Below, piece after piece: positions 1 through 9,999 of a stretch of DNA of 40,000 nucleotides. Source of the stretch: Mesostigma viride (Eukaryota > Streptophyta > Mesostigmatophyceae > Mesostigmatales > Mesostigmataceae); the NCBI GenBank assembly GCA_009746045.1, contig RPFO01000692.1, positions 157,501-197,500 of the forward strand, given 5' to 3'. Position numbers and translations under genes: made by a program. The notes below the pieces were generated by a model. It saw only the letters and a program-made list of their open reading frames with translations. It searched no databases and was not told the DNA's origin. Every line of letters begins with the position of its first letter. Position 1 is the stretch's first letter.

Positions 1-630
1 GACAAGACATTCAAGAGCACGGCGATGGATATATTTATCTGCACTGGAGTTCTTGCCATGACACCGAATCTCAAGAGGTGCCTGATTTTCGGCACAGCTG
101 GTGCGTGCGGGTGGCCATCGACATCCTCAGGCGTAGCGTACAGATCTCCGATTGTTTTCCTTATGGCAGGGGTTGGCACTTACGCCGCCATGAGGACACG
201 TGCTTCCAACACATGCGTGCATGACATATACAGAAACTGCAACCGCTACTGGATGCTGGCATCCTTCCATCCATTTGACAGTGAGAAAAAGATTAGATTC
301 ATAATGATGGAACAATCCTAAGCGCACATGACATTGACCTATTTAACACACAAATAAAATTCCTTTAAAATGTATTGCATTCATTCCCAAGAGGTCAATA
401 AGTGACCTCGTGGTGTATCACGTTGTCCGGAAACGCCCCAAAATTACAGATGGACCCAACGACGTGACAAGAATAACCTGCTTGATTCTATATTAAAATT
501 TGCTTCGGGCATTGGACAAGTAGGGCGATGTCTAGAATTATCCTATGTGAACCATCTTGCCACTGTCCACAAAACCATCCCCAGCTGACCGGGAGTGACG
601 ACAATTACAAACATTGGGGCAAAGTCTCAC
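1..630. other. Left edge, probable EF-P intron, no exon found
   Basis: I searched the minus strand for the missing part of elongation factor P (the conserved region after AGEK) and found no matching exon. The stretch is AT-rich and without convincing coding signal on either strand. It most likely lies within the EF-P intron that starts with GTGAGA at 630 and runs off the window. Confidence 0.5.
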
Positions 631-1041
631 CTTCTCCCCAGCTCGGAAAGTCTTATCAACGTTGGCGCCCGTAAGAAGGTTCTTCAACGTTGACCGGACA
701 AAGGCCGCCCCTTTACCCGGCTTAACGTGCAGGAATTCCACGACCTTCCAGGGAACGCCGTCAATTTGGATGGTAACACCATTCTTCAGGTCGTTTGAGG
801 TAAAGTTCAGGACCTTAACGCCATTAAAAGAGCGAACAGGCGAAGAGGCTTGAATAGAGGCCTGCAAGACCTTCGCCTGGAGACCCTCCGAGTTGCACAG
901 CCGTCGCAGGCCGGTGGCTTTAACGGAAGCCTTGGCAGAATTGACATTTGCCGGTTTAACAGCGGCAGATGAGAGGTTGCATGAGCACCGTCCAGATTCA
1001 AAGGCGGAAAAGGTAACCGCGGCAGACGCAAGGGCAGCCAT
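631..1041 (-). CDS. efp: Plastid elongation factor P, exon 1 (partial gene)
   Basis: EF-P binds ribosomes between the P and E sites and relieves stalling, typically at polyproline; this copy should act in the plastid. The 137 codons seen begin MAALASAAV. Residues 1 to about 69 are Ser/Ala/Lys-rich with few acidic residues, as in a chloroplast transit peptide. From residue 71 the KOW-like N-terminal domain follows: [18 protein letters not shown], then [12 protein letters not shown] and DKTFRAGEK. Lys110 in PGKG is the tip-loop position that is modified in some bacterial EF-Ps. The exon ends in phase 0 at a GTGAGA donor, and the two OB-fold domains are missing because the gene continues beyond base 1. 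The reading frame is open upstream to 1284, but the Met at 1041 gives the expected targeting peptide. It is divergent from the aleurain gene, 925 bp away. Confidence 0.93.
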
Positions 1042-1344
1042 ACTAATCGAGACTCGTGGGTTTAACTTGCTGAGCCGGAAAGGAAGCAATGTAGGCGACG
1101 GCCTCGCGTTAAATATGCACCGTTTGCTTCGTGGTGCACTGAGGATTATGGGCGAGCTATTCGTCGCCTCTCCTTTCGGGCCACCAGCCGCGACTCGCGA
1201 GCCTACGTGTGTCGACGGGAGAGGGTGGACAAGGGCCCAGGGGTCCCCCAGGCGGCGCGGCGCATCACGCACGTGCATCTCCAAGCACGAGACTCGACGG
1301 AGACTCTCGCCGACAGCGCGCCAGATCGATCATCGCCTGTCAAG

Positions 1345-1583
1345 TACAGTCATTCACGCCTTAAGTTGGGTTGGCTTAAGTTGTGTTCACGCCTCAAGTT
1401 GGGTCAAATAGGATTTCGGCATTCCAATATAAAAGTAGTTCTAAGTATTATGTTTTATTATCTTTAGTTCAAATTAGTAGAACTTAGTAGAATAATTCAC
1501 GCCTTAAGTTGGGTTCACGCCTTTACTAAGTTAGGTCGACCCCTCAAAAACCTCGAACCCAACTTAAGGCGTGAATGACTGTA
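1345..1583. mobile_element. Tc1/mariner-type MITE with TA duplication
   Basis: A 235-bp element (1347-1581) has 26-bp perfect terminal inverted repeats (1347-1372 and 1556-1581) starting CAGTCATTCACGCC, flanked by TA on both sides. CAGT ends and a TA target are typical of the Tc1/mariner superfamily. There is no coding capacity. Sub-repeats of the motif ACGCCTTAAGTTGGG recur inside near 1384-1400 and 1496-1520. It lies in the shared upstream region of EF-P and aleurain. A second copy, missing its left end, is at 20769-20925. Confidence 0.9.
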
Positions 1584-1966
1584 CTACAGTACTGTCAATT
1601 AGTGTCAATTCAGGGTCAATTCAAGACAAACGTGACTTTTTTTTTTTTTTCAGTTTGCCCGTTTACAGAGCGGGTGACAGTTGCCAATGGCTAGTTTCTC
1701 GTCAATGCCATGCAGCGTAGGACACTGGACACGTTGATACCGGCAGGTTACGTACAGTCAAACCAAGTGCGTGCACGACATGGTTTGACGTGGTCACTGG
1801 TCACGAGGTCACAGATCTCCGGGTGTCGGTAAAGCGGGGATTTATCGTGTTGTGCATCGAGAGTCTCAATTCACGTTTGGAGAGCTAAAGAGTTTTTCGG
1901 GTTTCTTGGATGGTGGATTACCTTTTAGGTGTCGTAGACAACCGCCAGTATTTGCCAGTATCAGCC

Positions 1967-3064
1967 ATGAAGTCCGCGTGGGCTCTGGTTCTGTGGGCAG
2001 CCCTAATTGGGGCATCGTTTATGGGTGCGTTGGCCATCCGCGACATTGATGGCCCCTCGCACATTGTCCAGCCCGAGCCGGCTGGCGATTTCGAGACATT
2101 TACTGCTACTTTCGGGAAAACTTACTTGTCGGCAGAGGAGCGTGAGTATCGCAACAGCGTGTTTCTTGCCAATTCCCGGATGATTGAGGAGCATAACGCA
2201 CGCGGGACGTCCGGGTACACCCTCGCAGTGAACCAATTCGCTGACCTGACATGGGAGGAATTCAGCCAGCACATGCTTGGTGCCGAAGGCCAGGATTGCT
2301 CGGCTACGGGAAACGAACCCGCCGAGATCTCTTTGGAGGAACTCCCAGAGCATAGAGACTGGAGGAAGAAGGGAATTGTCTCGCCCGTGAAGAACCAAGC
2401 CCACTGCGGCTCCTGCTGGACTTTCTCTACGACCGGCGCTCTCGAGGCTGCCTATGCGCAGCTTACCGGCAAGATCGTGTCCCTCTCCGAGCAGCAATTG
2501 GTCGACTGCGCCGGCGACTTCAACAACCACGGGTGCAGCGGCGGCCTCCCGTCCCAAGCGTTCGAGTACATCAAATACGCCGGCGGGCTTGAGCTTGAGT
2601 CCGACTACGAGTACGAGGCCAAGGACGACGTGTGCCGCTTCAATCGCTCGGCCGCCAAGGTCCGTGTCAAGGACGTGGTCAACATCACCCAAGGGAACGA
2701 GCACCAGCTCATGCGCGCGGTCGGCCTCGTGCGCCCCGTCAGCGTGGCCTTTGACGTGGTTCAGGATTTCCGGTTCTACAAGGAGGGCGTGTACTCGAGC
2801 GCTGATTGCGGCAACCAGTCGTCCACCGTGAACCACGCGGTGCTGGCGGTGGGGTACGGAGTCACCGAGGACAAGGTCCCGTACTGGATCATCAAGAACA
2901 GCTGGGGGGACCAGTGGGGCATGGAGGGCTATTTCCAGATGGAGATGGGGCGCAATATGTGTGGCATCGCCATGTGCGCATCCTACCCGGTGCTGCACAA
3001 GAAGGGTGGGCATGGGGATGATGCCGCCATGGACCCTACCTATGAGGCTGGCACGCTGGATTGA
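1967..3064 (+). CDS. Aleurain-like (cathepsin H type) papain-family cysteine protease
   Basis: A papain-family (C1A) endo/aminopeptidase of the secretory pathway or lytic vacuole. The 365-residue protein is complete and intronless. It opens with a signal peptide (MKSAWALVLWAALIGASFMG), then an I29 propeptide with an ERFNIN-type helix (EREYRNSVFLANSRMIEEHN, residues 58-77) and a GxNxFxD-type match (NQFADLT, 89-95). The catalytic domain starts near residue 130. Expected residues are present: oxyanion Gln144, nucleophile Cys150 in CGSCW, GCSGG at 189-193, His290 in NHAVLAVGYG and Asn311 in KNSWG. The phrases NNHGCSGGLPSQAFEYIKY and MEMGRNMCGIAMCASYPV are characteristic of plant aleurain. The frame is open upstream to 1910, but the ATG at 1967 starts exactly at the signal peptide. 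The C-terminal extension after SYPV (about 24 residues, acidic) is longer than usual for the family. Confidence 0.97.
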   Translation: MKSAWALVLWAALIGASFMGALAIRDIDGPSHIVQPEPAGDFETFTATFGKTYLSAEEREYRNSVFLANSRMIEEHNARGTSGYTLAVNQFADLTWEEFSQHMLGAEGQDCSATGNEPAEISLEELPEHRDWRKKGIVSPVKNQAHCGSCWTFSTTGALEAAYAQLTGKIVSLSEQQLVDCAGDFNNHGCSGGLPSQAFEYIKYAGGLELESDYEYEAKDDVCRFNRSAAKVRVKDVVNITQGNEHQLMRAVGLVRPVSVAFDVVQDFRFYKEGVYSSADCGNQSSTVNHAVLAVGYGVTEDKVPYWIIKNSWGDQWGMEGYFQMEMGRNMCGIAMCASYPVLHKKGGHGDDAAMDPTYEAGTLD

Positions 3065-3104
3065 GGGAGATTGAGGGAATGCAAGACTATTTTTAACTAG
3101 GCGA

Positions 3105-3285
3105 GCGCCGACATGCTTGTTTGATCAAGTGGGAGCAGACTTGCTGGATTTGAGTGAGAGCAGATGTGCTAAATCGTGTGTGACAGTCAGTGCTTGATAA
3201 ATCGAGTAATAACATACACACTTGATCATGCGCTAGCAAGAGCTGACATGCTTGGTCGAGTGAGACAACCACTGCTTGACGCGCG
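3105..3285. repeat. Degenerate ~26-bp tandem repeat
   Basis: About seven diverged units of a 25-28 bp motif (roughly GCNGACATGCTTG then a TCGAGTGAGA-like part) follow the aleurain stop codon. The units differ at many positions. No coding signal is visible from here to about 3500. Confidence 0.6.
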
Positions 3286-3526
3286 GCAGGCCAGCTAGCA
3301 CATGCTAATCATGTGAGCACCCGAGTGGGGCCCTGCAGAGGACACAAGTGCTGGGTGCATGTGCCTTGATGGTGTTTGCCCTAGGATTGTCGGCTGCCTT
3401 GCTAAAGAATGATCTACATCCAGTCTCAGGCTATGCATAGTGTTAGACTATCTCTTAAACTTGGATACCGTGGCTTGCCTCTGTCATCAGCTCAATGGAG
3501 GGGACGTTTGATGTACTCATAAGATC

Positions 3527-3645
3527 AAAGAGACAACCAGCGCAGGCCAGACATCTGGAAGTATCCGGACCATGATAGATCGAGCCTGCTGCTATCTTAT
3601 CCGCGTTTCTTGAGTATTTCAGGATGATGGAAATGAATTGAGGTG
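3527..3645 (-). mobile_element. SINE-1 copy, near full length, diverged
   Basis: On the plus strand this begins AGAGACAACCAGCGCAGGCC and runs to about GGTGGATATGTG. It matches the reverse complement of the copies at 3776-3908 and 4150-4272 over nearly their full length with scattered substitutions. No clear target-site duplication was found, consistent with greater age. Confidence 0.75.
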
Positions 3646-3765
3646 GATATGTGTAAGCCTTGTTCATTAATATTATGCCGGGCTAACGTTCGTGGAGACC
3701 TAGACGGTTTAGCTGAATAAGTTGATAACATGTCAGCCTTCAATTGAGTAGTGTAAAAACTAAAC

Positions 3766-3918
3766 ATATCCTTGTTGTCCACATTTCCATCTCCATTCAT
3801 ATTCATTATCCTGAACGACTCGAACACGCGGATAAGATAACGGCAGGCTCGAGCTACCATGGTCCGGATTCTCCCGATTTCTGGCCTGCGCTGGTTGTCT
3901 CCTTAATGATATCCTTGT
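3766..3918 (+). mobile_element. SINE-1 copy (133 bp) with 10-bp target duplication
   Basis: The element at 3776-3908 is flanked by perfect direct repeats ATATCCTTGT (3766-3775 and 3909-3918). It ends GGCCTGCGCTGGTTGTCTCC plus a few bases. The constant end among all copies is this GGTTGTCTCCTTG side and the other end is variable, so I orient it as the 3' end of a 5'-truncating retroposon. It shows no intact tRNA, 5S or 7SL head. Confidence 0.9.
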
Positions 3919-4029
3919 GTGGCATCCTATAAATATCAAGGGAGACAAATATATATTCATTGAGAATGATAGATTACGGAGGTGAGATAGGCATGCAACA
4001 TAAGGAAAAAACCGGACAAATATATATTA

Positions 4030-4980
4030 CTACACGGCAGGTGCGTCCTGCGGCAGCTGCGGGCTTGCTCTCGGATACTACTGGGACGCACTACATCGCG
4101 TGCATGGGTGGCCAGCAGAACCAGAACTGGTTCCTCTATATCTGCATACATTTCCATCACCATTCATCTTCATTATCCTGAACGACTCGAACACGCGGAT
4201 AAGATAACGGCAGGCTCGAGCTACCATGGTCCGGATTCTCCCGATTTCTGGCCTGCGCTGGTTGTCTCCTTGATATCTGCATACCGCTCTACTCCGGATG
4301 GTGTGTGCCATGGTTCGGTCGGTCTTTCCCCACTCCACCATTAAGTGCGAGGACGCGGATGGGGCCGCCCTCTACTCACCCAACCACTGCCGCGACATTA
4401 CCGTGCTTGACGTTACGACGGGCAGGGTTGCCACCTGCTCATCGATGTCTCCGTGGCTCGGCCGCTCTCCGGTCGCCACATCCTCCGGGCGGCTGTGAAT
4501 GCCGGCGCTGCTGCCGCTGTGGAGCCCTGAGCGCGACAAGTTTGCCTCCTACGGCAATTGATGTGGGGCCCCACCGGGTCATCCCCTTTGCCCTTGAGTT
4601 CGGGGTCATGGGCCCCAAGACAGCAGAGTTTTTCCACGAGTGCTGCCAGCGCCATGAAGACTGCCTCGACCTCGAGGGTCAGACCGCCCCGTGGTCTGCC
4701 CGCACGTGGTACTCGTATTGGCGGCAGCGCCTGTCCCTCGCCCTCACTCGCACCGTGGCTGATGTGTTATTCCGCCGCACCCGGGCCGACTTTCGCGACC
4801 CATGCGGTCTAGATCCCTCCCAGGCCTGCATGGTGGGCCGGCAGCGATGTTGCTGCGTGTCTTAGTTTTGTGATGTATAGTTAGTTGTACCTTGTGCAGC
4901 TGGCGTGATCCTTGGATGTCCGCGTCAGTAAGTAAGTAAGTACTTGCGTGTCATGCGCAAAGGCATGCCACGGAGTACTA
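4030..4980 (+). pseudogene. Decayed LINE (non-LTR) ORF2 C-terminus and 3' end, family D
   Basis: Translating through frame breaks gives the end of a non-LTR reverse-transcriptase ORF: a Cys-rich CGSCGLALGYYWDALH-like segment near 4050, then LLIDVSVARPLSGRHILRAA (about 4437), then VIPFALEFGVMGPKTAEFF (about 4580) and a Cys-rich end (QRCCCVS, stop at 4865). At least one frameshift near 4530 and a SINE-1 insertion (4138-4284) break it. The untranslated tail ends with AGTAAGTAAGTAAGTACTTG and an imperfect hairpin at 4947-4972 (stems CGTG/CACG and CATGC/GCATG). The same tail recurs at 34972-35012. Confidence 0.75.
4138..4284 (+). mobile_element. SINE-1 copy (123 bp) with 12-bp target duplication, inside LINE D
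   Basis: The element 4150-4272 is flanked by perfect ATATCTGCATAC repeats (4138-4149, 4273-4284). It interrupts the family-D LINE remnant, so it is younger than that insertion. It is nearly identical to the 3776-3908 copy in its 3' two thirds. Confidence 0.92.
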
Positions 4981-5170
4981 TGCTAATCTCATTAGAAAAA
5001 TAATTACACAAAAGTTTAAACAAATATCGTCTGTCCGTGTCAGATTACTTTTAATTTCTTCAGGGTTCTTCTTCTTTTCGGGGTTTTTCCTTGTGTTGCA
5101 TGCACCAATCTCACCTCCGTAATTTATCATATTCTCAATGAATATATATTACTATTATATAGTAGCTCAT

Positions 5171-5216
5171 TAAAAATTAAAATTAAATTATAACATGCCT
5201 CCGTTGGGAGATCATG
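5171..5216 (-). mobile_element. LINE family A 3' tail with hairpin (tail-only fragment)
   Basis: On the minus strand this is the family-A end: hairpin at 5194-5216 (stem CATG/CATG, bulge, stem TCTCC/GGAGG, loop CAAC) followed by a TTTAA-type tail at 5171-5193. Almost nothing upstream of the hairpin is retained. Confidence 0.7.
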
Positions 5217-5349
5217 TATAGTAGCTCATTGGTTGTTTATACTTCTTACTTTTTCTTTTATTCCCTTCGTGTGTGTGTGTGTGTGTTCTCTGTTTCCTTC
5301 TTAGGTTTTTTATCTATTAACTTTTTTGTTTGTTACCGTCTGTCTCCCT

Positions 5350-5478
5350 CCATGCAGGTCTCCCTACCGATAGCCAGGCGGCTCCCGCGGTCTTCGCGTC
5401 TTTCCTCCTAGACGTGCAACTACCCTAGTCCTTCCATGACGTTGGATTGCCATGCGTCTAGGAATAGCTGTCTCAATC
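5350..5478 (+). repeat. Dispersed repeat F, copy 1
   Basis: A ~110-130 bp segment (containing TCTTCGCGTC, CTAGTCCTTCCATGACGTTG and CATGCGTCTAGGAATAGCTG) recurs at 17970-18065 on the same strand and at 23690-23790 inverted. Identity is visible by eye with many substitutions. I cannot assign a transposon class. The rest of 5217-6145 holds only AT-rich sequence and a short (GT)n run near 5271. Confidence 0.6.
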
Positions 5479-6145
5479 AACCGTAACACTAACTCGTAGC
5501 ATATGAAATGACATAGCATAGCTTGGGGACATTACCGCACTAAGGTGATCCGATTTCCTCGTGCATTAAATTCCATACACAACTTTGTACCCTGCCACGG
5601 GTCCCCGATGGAGGCATACGTACACGTATGTTCTTATTTAAAAACACACGGCGCCCATTGAGTTCCAAACCAATGGGCAATGAGATTACGTGATCCTAGC
5701 AACAACTGACAGTCTGTGACCGCCTGACCGGGTGGCTGCCGGAAGTAGCCCAGCATGGTCAACTTGCTGAACCAACCCTGGCAACTACTCTTGAAACACA
5801 AACCAGCAGCCAACCATCAGGACATCACCTCCACAATTGGCAATTTAACTACATGGCCCTGGCAAGGGGCCTACACCACATGCTTCGAGCTAACCCACTC
5901 CCCTTGTGACTTGTTGTCTTCCAGCTCCCAGCCAGATGGGTCGCTAAGGCTTCACAGAGCAAACACTCAAACTTTTAAGCGTCGCATGGGGCCATGCGTC
6001 ATAAGCGCTGGATGCTCTGCACGTGACCCTGCGATTTTAGGGCGCACATCAGGAACAACTACATCCATTGTTGTTAGACCACAAGCCGTGTGGGCAGCAA
6101 TCTTGTCAAATGAGCCGCACAGGCAGCGGACTGCTGCAATCCTTG

Positions 6146-9100
6146 CTAGCCCACGTTGCGCTCCAGCACACGCCACCTGTCCTTGAGCTGCATCTCCCGC
6201 CGGTTCCTAAAGAAGCCACGCCGCAGTCCCAACGCGCGAACCTCGGTCCAGGGGATGACGTCGCGCTCGCCCCGCCTGGATAGCACCTCACGCATGACAT
6301 CCTGCATGTGTGAAGGGCAGGCCAGCGCATGACCCGGAAGCAGAGAAACACCGAAACAAGGAACATGAAATAAATGTGTTGCAAGTTTCCTGCCTAGCAC
6401 CTTGCATATGTTCCATGAAGCGCGCAAGTGTAGAGCCAACATCAATGTTACGACTTTGCAAGGGGGGTAGTTAATTCAATCAAATTTTCATGTCGCCCCA
6501 CTCGCACCTCTCCCCATTGTTTTCCCACTAGTGCCCTATCAAAGGGACCTGGCGTGCGATCATGTCGCACTCACCCGCAGCACCTGCGTTTCTTCATCGG
6601 TCCACCGCACGCGCCGCCTGCCGGTCATTGGCGGTGTTTGTGCGCATGCGTGACAACACGTCAGAAGGCAGTTGGTAATGAAATCAGATAGACGGCACAT
6701 AAATACTGGTTCTGCATCGCAAGCCGCAATTGTCACTCCTTCCTTCCCTCCGTTGCCCTACCAACAGAGGCACGAGTTAAATTTCGACTCGCTCTTTCCT
6801 TCCTGGGCATGAAGCCATCGAGCAGTAGACAGCGGGCCATGATCCAGATACGCGCTTCGCTCTGCTCACACCTCATTATTGGTATGCTACAGGCAAACAT
6901 ATTTTCCCACGGGCAAAGGCATATAAAGACAAAGATATTTGCCTAAAAGGCATGGATATCATACCAGAAACACATCCATTTTTGCCCAAAGCTAAACAGC
7001 GAACACGCATGAAGGTAGGAACAATCATGACCCGAGAGAACCGAAGGTGATTGTCCCGTAATCCACGCCCGCCTCGCGCGTGCATAAGCAGCATACTCAC
7101 TCACGCCCATGCAAGCACGCACTGCATGCACTCGCACGCGACTGCCACGACCCAACTACTAACTTCATGTGTGCCACCCGACACGGGCACTCGTACTCAC
7201 TCCTGCTTACGCAATCATCCCACTACCCAATCGTGACCGCCGCCCTCCCCACATTCTCATGCAGGCAAGTGTGCAAGCACCCAGCTGCATGCACTCACTG
7301 GGGACTTCCGCCACCGATGCACCCCGCATGGTCAACCGTACATTACTACGCCCAATTTTACGAGAAGGTCAAATCTGACTTTAACCCCATTATAATACTA
7401 CTACTTAACCCCATTATAATACTACTACTTAACGCCATTATAATACTACTAGTGAACCCCATTATATTACTACTACTTAACCCCATTATTTTTTACTTAA
7501 TCTGACTACTTAGCCCCATTATTTTATGCTTCATCTGACTACGTAACCCTATTATCTTAGACGAGGGAACGGGGGGTAGGGCTATTCAACTTAGCCTGGT
7601 ACTATCTGGGGCTGCCATTTCTACGTGCCAAAAGTGCAAGGTCGCACCAGTGCAGCGGCTGCCCAAGCTTACCTCAACCACCTGCTATGCAACTAACCTC
7701 AACAAAAGGTTGTAGAACCCAGTGCTAATATAATCTTTCGGAGAAAGGAGCCCCATTTTCTTAATGCTGGAATTCACAAACAAGGACCCTCCTAGCCTGG
7801 ACTGGGAATCTCAAAGCCGGGTGTAGGAGTGTTACTCACTCGTGACCACCACCACCCAAGACGGGCCCGGCTGCGGGTGCCAGCATCGCCTCCAATGCCT
7901 CCGTTCGCTTTCTCTTCCTGTCCTCCGATGCCTTTCTCGTAGTACAGTCTGCGCACAAGAGCTCCCCCCCTTCCAAATCCCCCTCCCCCCCCTCAAATCC
8001 CCACTCCCCTTCCCCATCCCCCGCATTCCCCGCCACCACCGCGTCCATCGCTTGGTTGCAGCGAGAGCAGTATGTGTGCCCCTCCTTCCTGTGGTGACCC
8101 TCTTCCCCTTGGCTGTCGCGCACGAGGAACGGGTCCTGCGCCGAGACACCCCTTCGGTCGTTCACCTGCGCTGATCCCGCGCCCTGGTCGGCCCTGCTCG
8201 CAGTGTTCCCAGTGCCCCCCCTGGGAGTAATGGTGCCCCCCCTGGGAGCCATGGTGGGCCCCCTGGCAGCACCAGAACGGCCTAGAGCAGCAAGGCCCTT
8301 GCTTGTCGCCGCAACACGATCGCGCATGGGTAACTTCTTGCCCCTCATGCCACGCTCATCGTCCTCCCCCTCTTCCCAGTCCTCATCCCCATCCTCTCCC
8401 CCTTCCTCCCCATTCGCCTCACGGAACCCATGCTCGTTCGCCCCATTCTGCTCCATTTCTTCCTCGCCCTCCTCCCCTTGGGCCTCCCTCCCGTCCTCTA
8501 CCTGCTCCTCCCACTCCTCCCACTCCTCTTCCTCCTCGTCGTCGTCGCTCTCTGGAATCACAGGCTCCGCATACCCGGGCTTCCTTCCCACCAACCGGCC
8601 ACTGCGCCGCGCCGACACAGGCTCTGCCGCCGAAGCCTCCCCCTTGCCCTTCCTTTGCGACGATGCCGCACCATTCCCCTGTGACACTGGACCACCTTTC
8701 AAGGGCCTCAAGCACCCCTGTGAGGATGCAGCACCTGTCCCTTTCGGTGCCGCAGCACTCTTCCCTAGGGGCACCGGAGCCCCCGTCCTCTGTGAGGCCA
8801 CAGCCTCACTCCTCTGCATCAACAAAGGAGCATGCCCTTTGCCCCCCTGGTCGCGCCGTCGGGTCTTCCACACACCCGGCTGTGACCCCCCCTGGTACCC
8901 ACCTGCGTCGTCAACGCCATGCGTCTCACCCATCCGCCTGACAGCACCCGCACCTTGACCCGAACCCACACCGCCGCCGCCCATCCACCCCTTGTCACCC
9001 TCGCCCATGTGCCCATCCGCATCGTCTCCCAGGTCCCCAACATCATGCGCCTCGACAGCATCATGGAAGTCTGCATCATCATCGTCATCGACATCGGCAG

Positions 9101-9731
9101 CATCATGCACGTTAGCACCCTCTTCTAAATCGGCATCCTCTCGCACACCCGCATCCTCCATGTCATCGACACCGGTCCCACTTCCAACCGCCCCATGCCG
9201 CGAGGACACGCCCCCTGCTGCTGGAGCAAACGCTTGACCCTGCCCAGCCCTAAAATGACCAGCAACGCTCCCAACCACGTTACTGGGAACTCTCCCAGTC
9301 TGGCCCCCACGTGGGCCCCCGATTCGTCCCCCAGTCGGGCCCCCACTTTGGCCCCCACGTTGGCCCCCACTTTGGCCCCCACTTTGAGCCCCCATTTGGA
9401 CCCCACTTTGGCCCCCAATCTGGCCCCGATCTCCCTCCCCGCTTTGCCCCCCCTTGCCTTTGCCCCTTGTGACACGCGGGCTGGGTGCCGCATGCCGGCC
9501 GGCAGCAGCAACCTCGCCCCTTACATAGTCCGCGCCACCAGCGGCACGCTGGCTAGGAGCGGCATCATCGGCTGGCCTCGCCGCGCCCTGTGCCACATCA
9601 TCCCCTGCCACGCCATCGCCTGCCGCATTTGCTTGCCCCGCACCATCCCATCTGGCAACACCCCGTCCGGCTCCATCACCGCTGGCCCGCTGGCCCTGCG
9701 CCGCGGATGCACTGGCGGCGGGTGTCTCCAT
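6146..9731 (-). CDS. Large acidic low-complexity protein with C-terminal Myb/SANT domain
   Basis: Model: complement of exons 6146-6301, 6575-6617 and 7840-9731, 696 residues, with phases 2 and 0 matching across GTGAGT donors and CAG acceptors. Residues 631-695 read RRVRWTDEETQVLRDVMREV, then a linker, then REMQLKDRWRVLERNVG: a Myb/SANT repeat with Trp635 and an LKDRWR third helix resembling the VDLKDKWRN motif of telobox Myb proteins. A DNA- or chromatin-binding role is inferred. The large first exon encodes Gly/Gln/Ser repeats (GGQSGG type), long acidic runs (DDEEEEEWEEWEE), a CSRC...CADC pair (about 555-596) that could bind metal, and an RKRKR nuclear signal near 605. The upstream frame is open to 10019 through a minisatellite, so the ATG at 9731 (METPAASAS) is a choice, not proof. 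I see no domain beyond the Myb-like one. Confidence 0.78.
7375..7560. repeat. Minisatellite in intron 1 of the Myb gene
   Basis: About seven units of a 23-28 bp motif built on AACCCCATTATAATACTACT, decaying toward the right end. It lies in the 1.2-kb intron 6618-7839 of the Myb-domain gene, which otherwise contains no recognised element. Confidence 0.85.
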
Positions 9732-9825
9732 CGCGGGCGTCCAAACCCCTCGGCCCGGTGCCCAGAAGGAAGAGTTGGGGCAGCGCTGGTGCACCTGCGT
9801 GGTGCATGGTGGATGGTCACGAGTC

Positions 9826-9990
9826 ACGATGCATGAGGCATGGTTTGGGTGGCAAGCGGGGGGGAGTAGGCATGATGCATGATGCTTGGTGTGGGTGGCA
9901 AGCAGGGGGGGAAGACGTTTATGCATGATGCATGGTGTGGACGCCAAGGGGGGGGAGGGAGGGCACGATGCATGATGCATGGCGTGGACG
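9826..9990. repeat. ~50-bp minisatellite upstream of the Myb gene
   Basis: Three to four diverged units of about 50 bp, each with GATGCATGATGC, a GTGTGG part and a run of G. On the minus strand the array stays open in frame with the Myb gene (HHASC-rich peptide), but the composition is that of a tandem repeat, so I place it in the 5' leader or promoter. Confidence 0.8.
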
Positions 9991-9999
9991 GCACAGGGG

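Larger units (their letters stand above)
3948..5150. repeat. ~70-bp inverted repeats bracketing a LINE remnant
   Basis: Bases 3948-4017 (AATATATATTCATTGAGAAT and following) are repeated in inverse orientation at 5081-5150 with a few indels. They flank about 1.06 kb holding the decayed LINE tail and a SINE-1 copy. They may be two independent copies of one repeat or termini of a foldback element; no target-site duplication was resolved. Confidence 0.65.

Noticed and set aside
2003-3013. 336-codon minus-strand ORF opposite the aleurain gene
   Set aside because: It is the antisense shadow of a GC-rich real coding sequence.
3262-3285. GAGACAACC with a nearby GCAGGCCAG as a SINE-1 fragment
   Set aside because: It falls in phase with the ~26-bp tandem repeat of 3105-3285, which explains it.
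5755-6186. 143-codon plus-strand ORF
   Set aside because: It overlaps the last exon and 3' flank of the Myb gene on the other strand and has no recognisable content.
8203-9836. Several plus-strand Ser/Pro-rich ORFs
   Set aside because: Shadows of the repetitive first exon of the minus-strand Myb gene.
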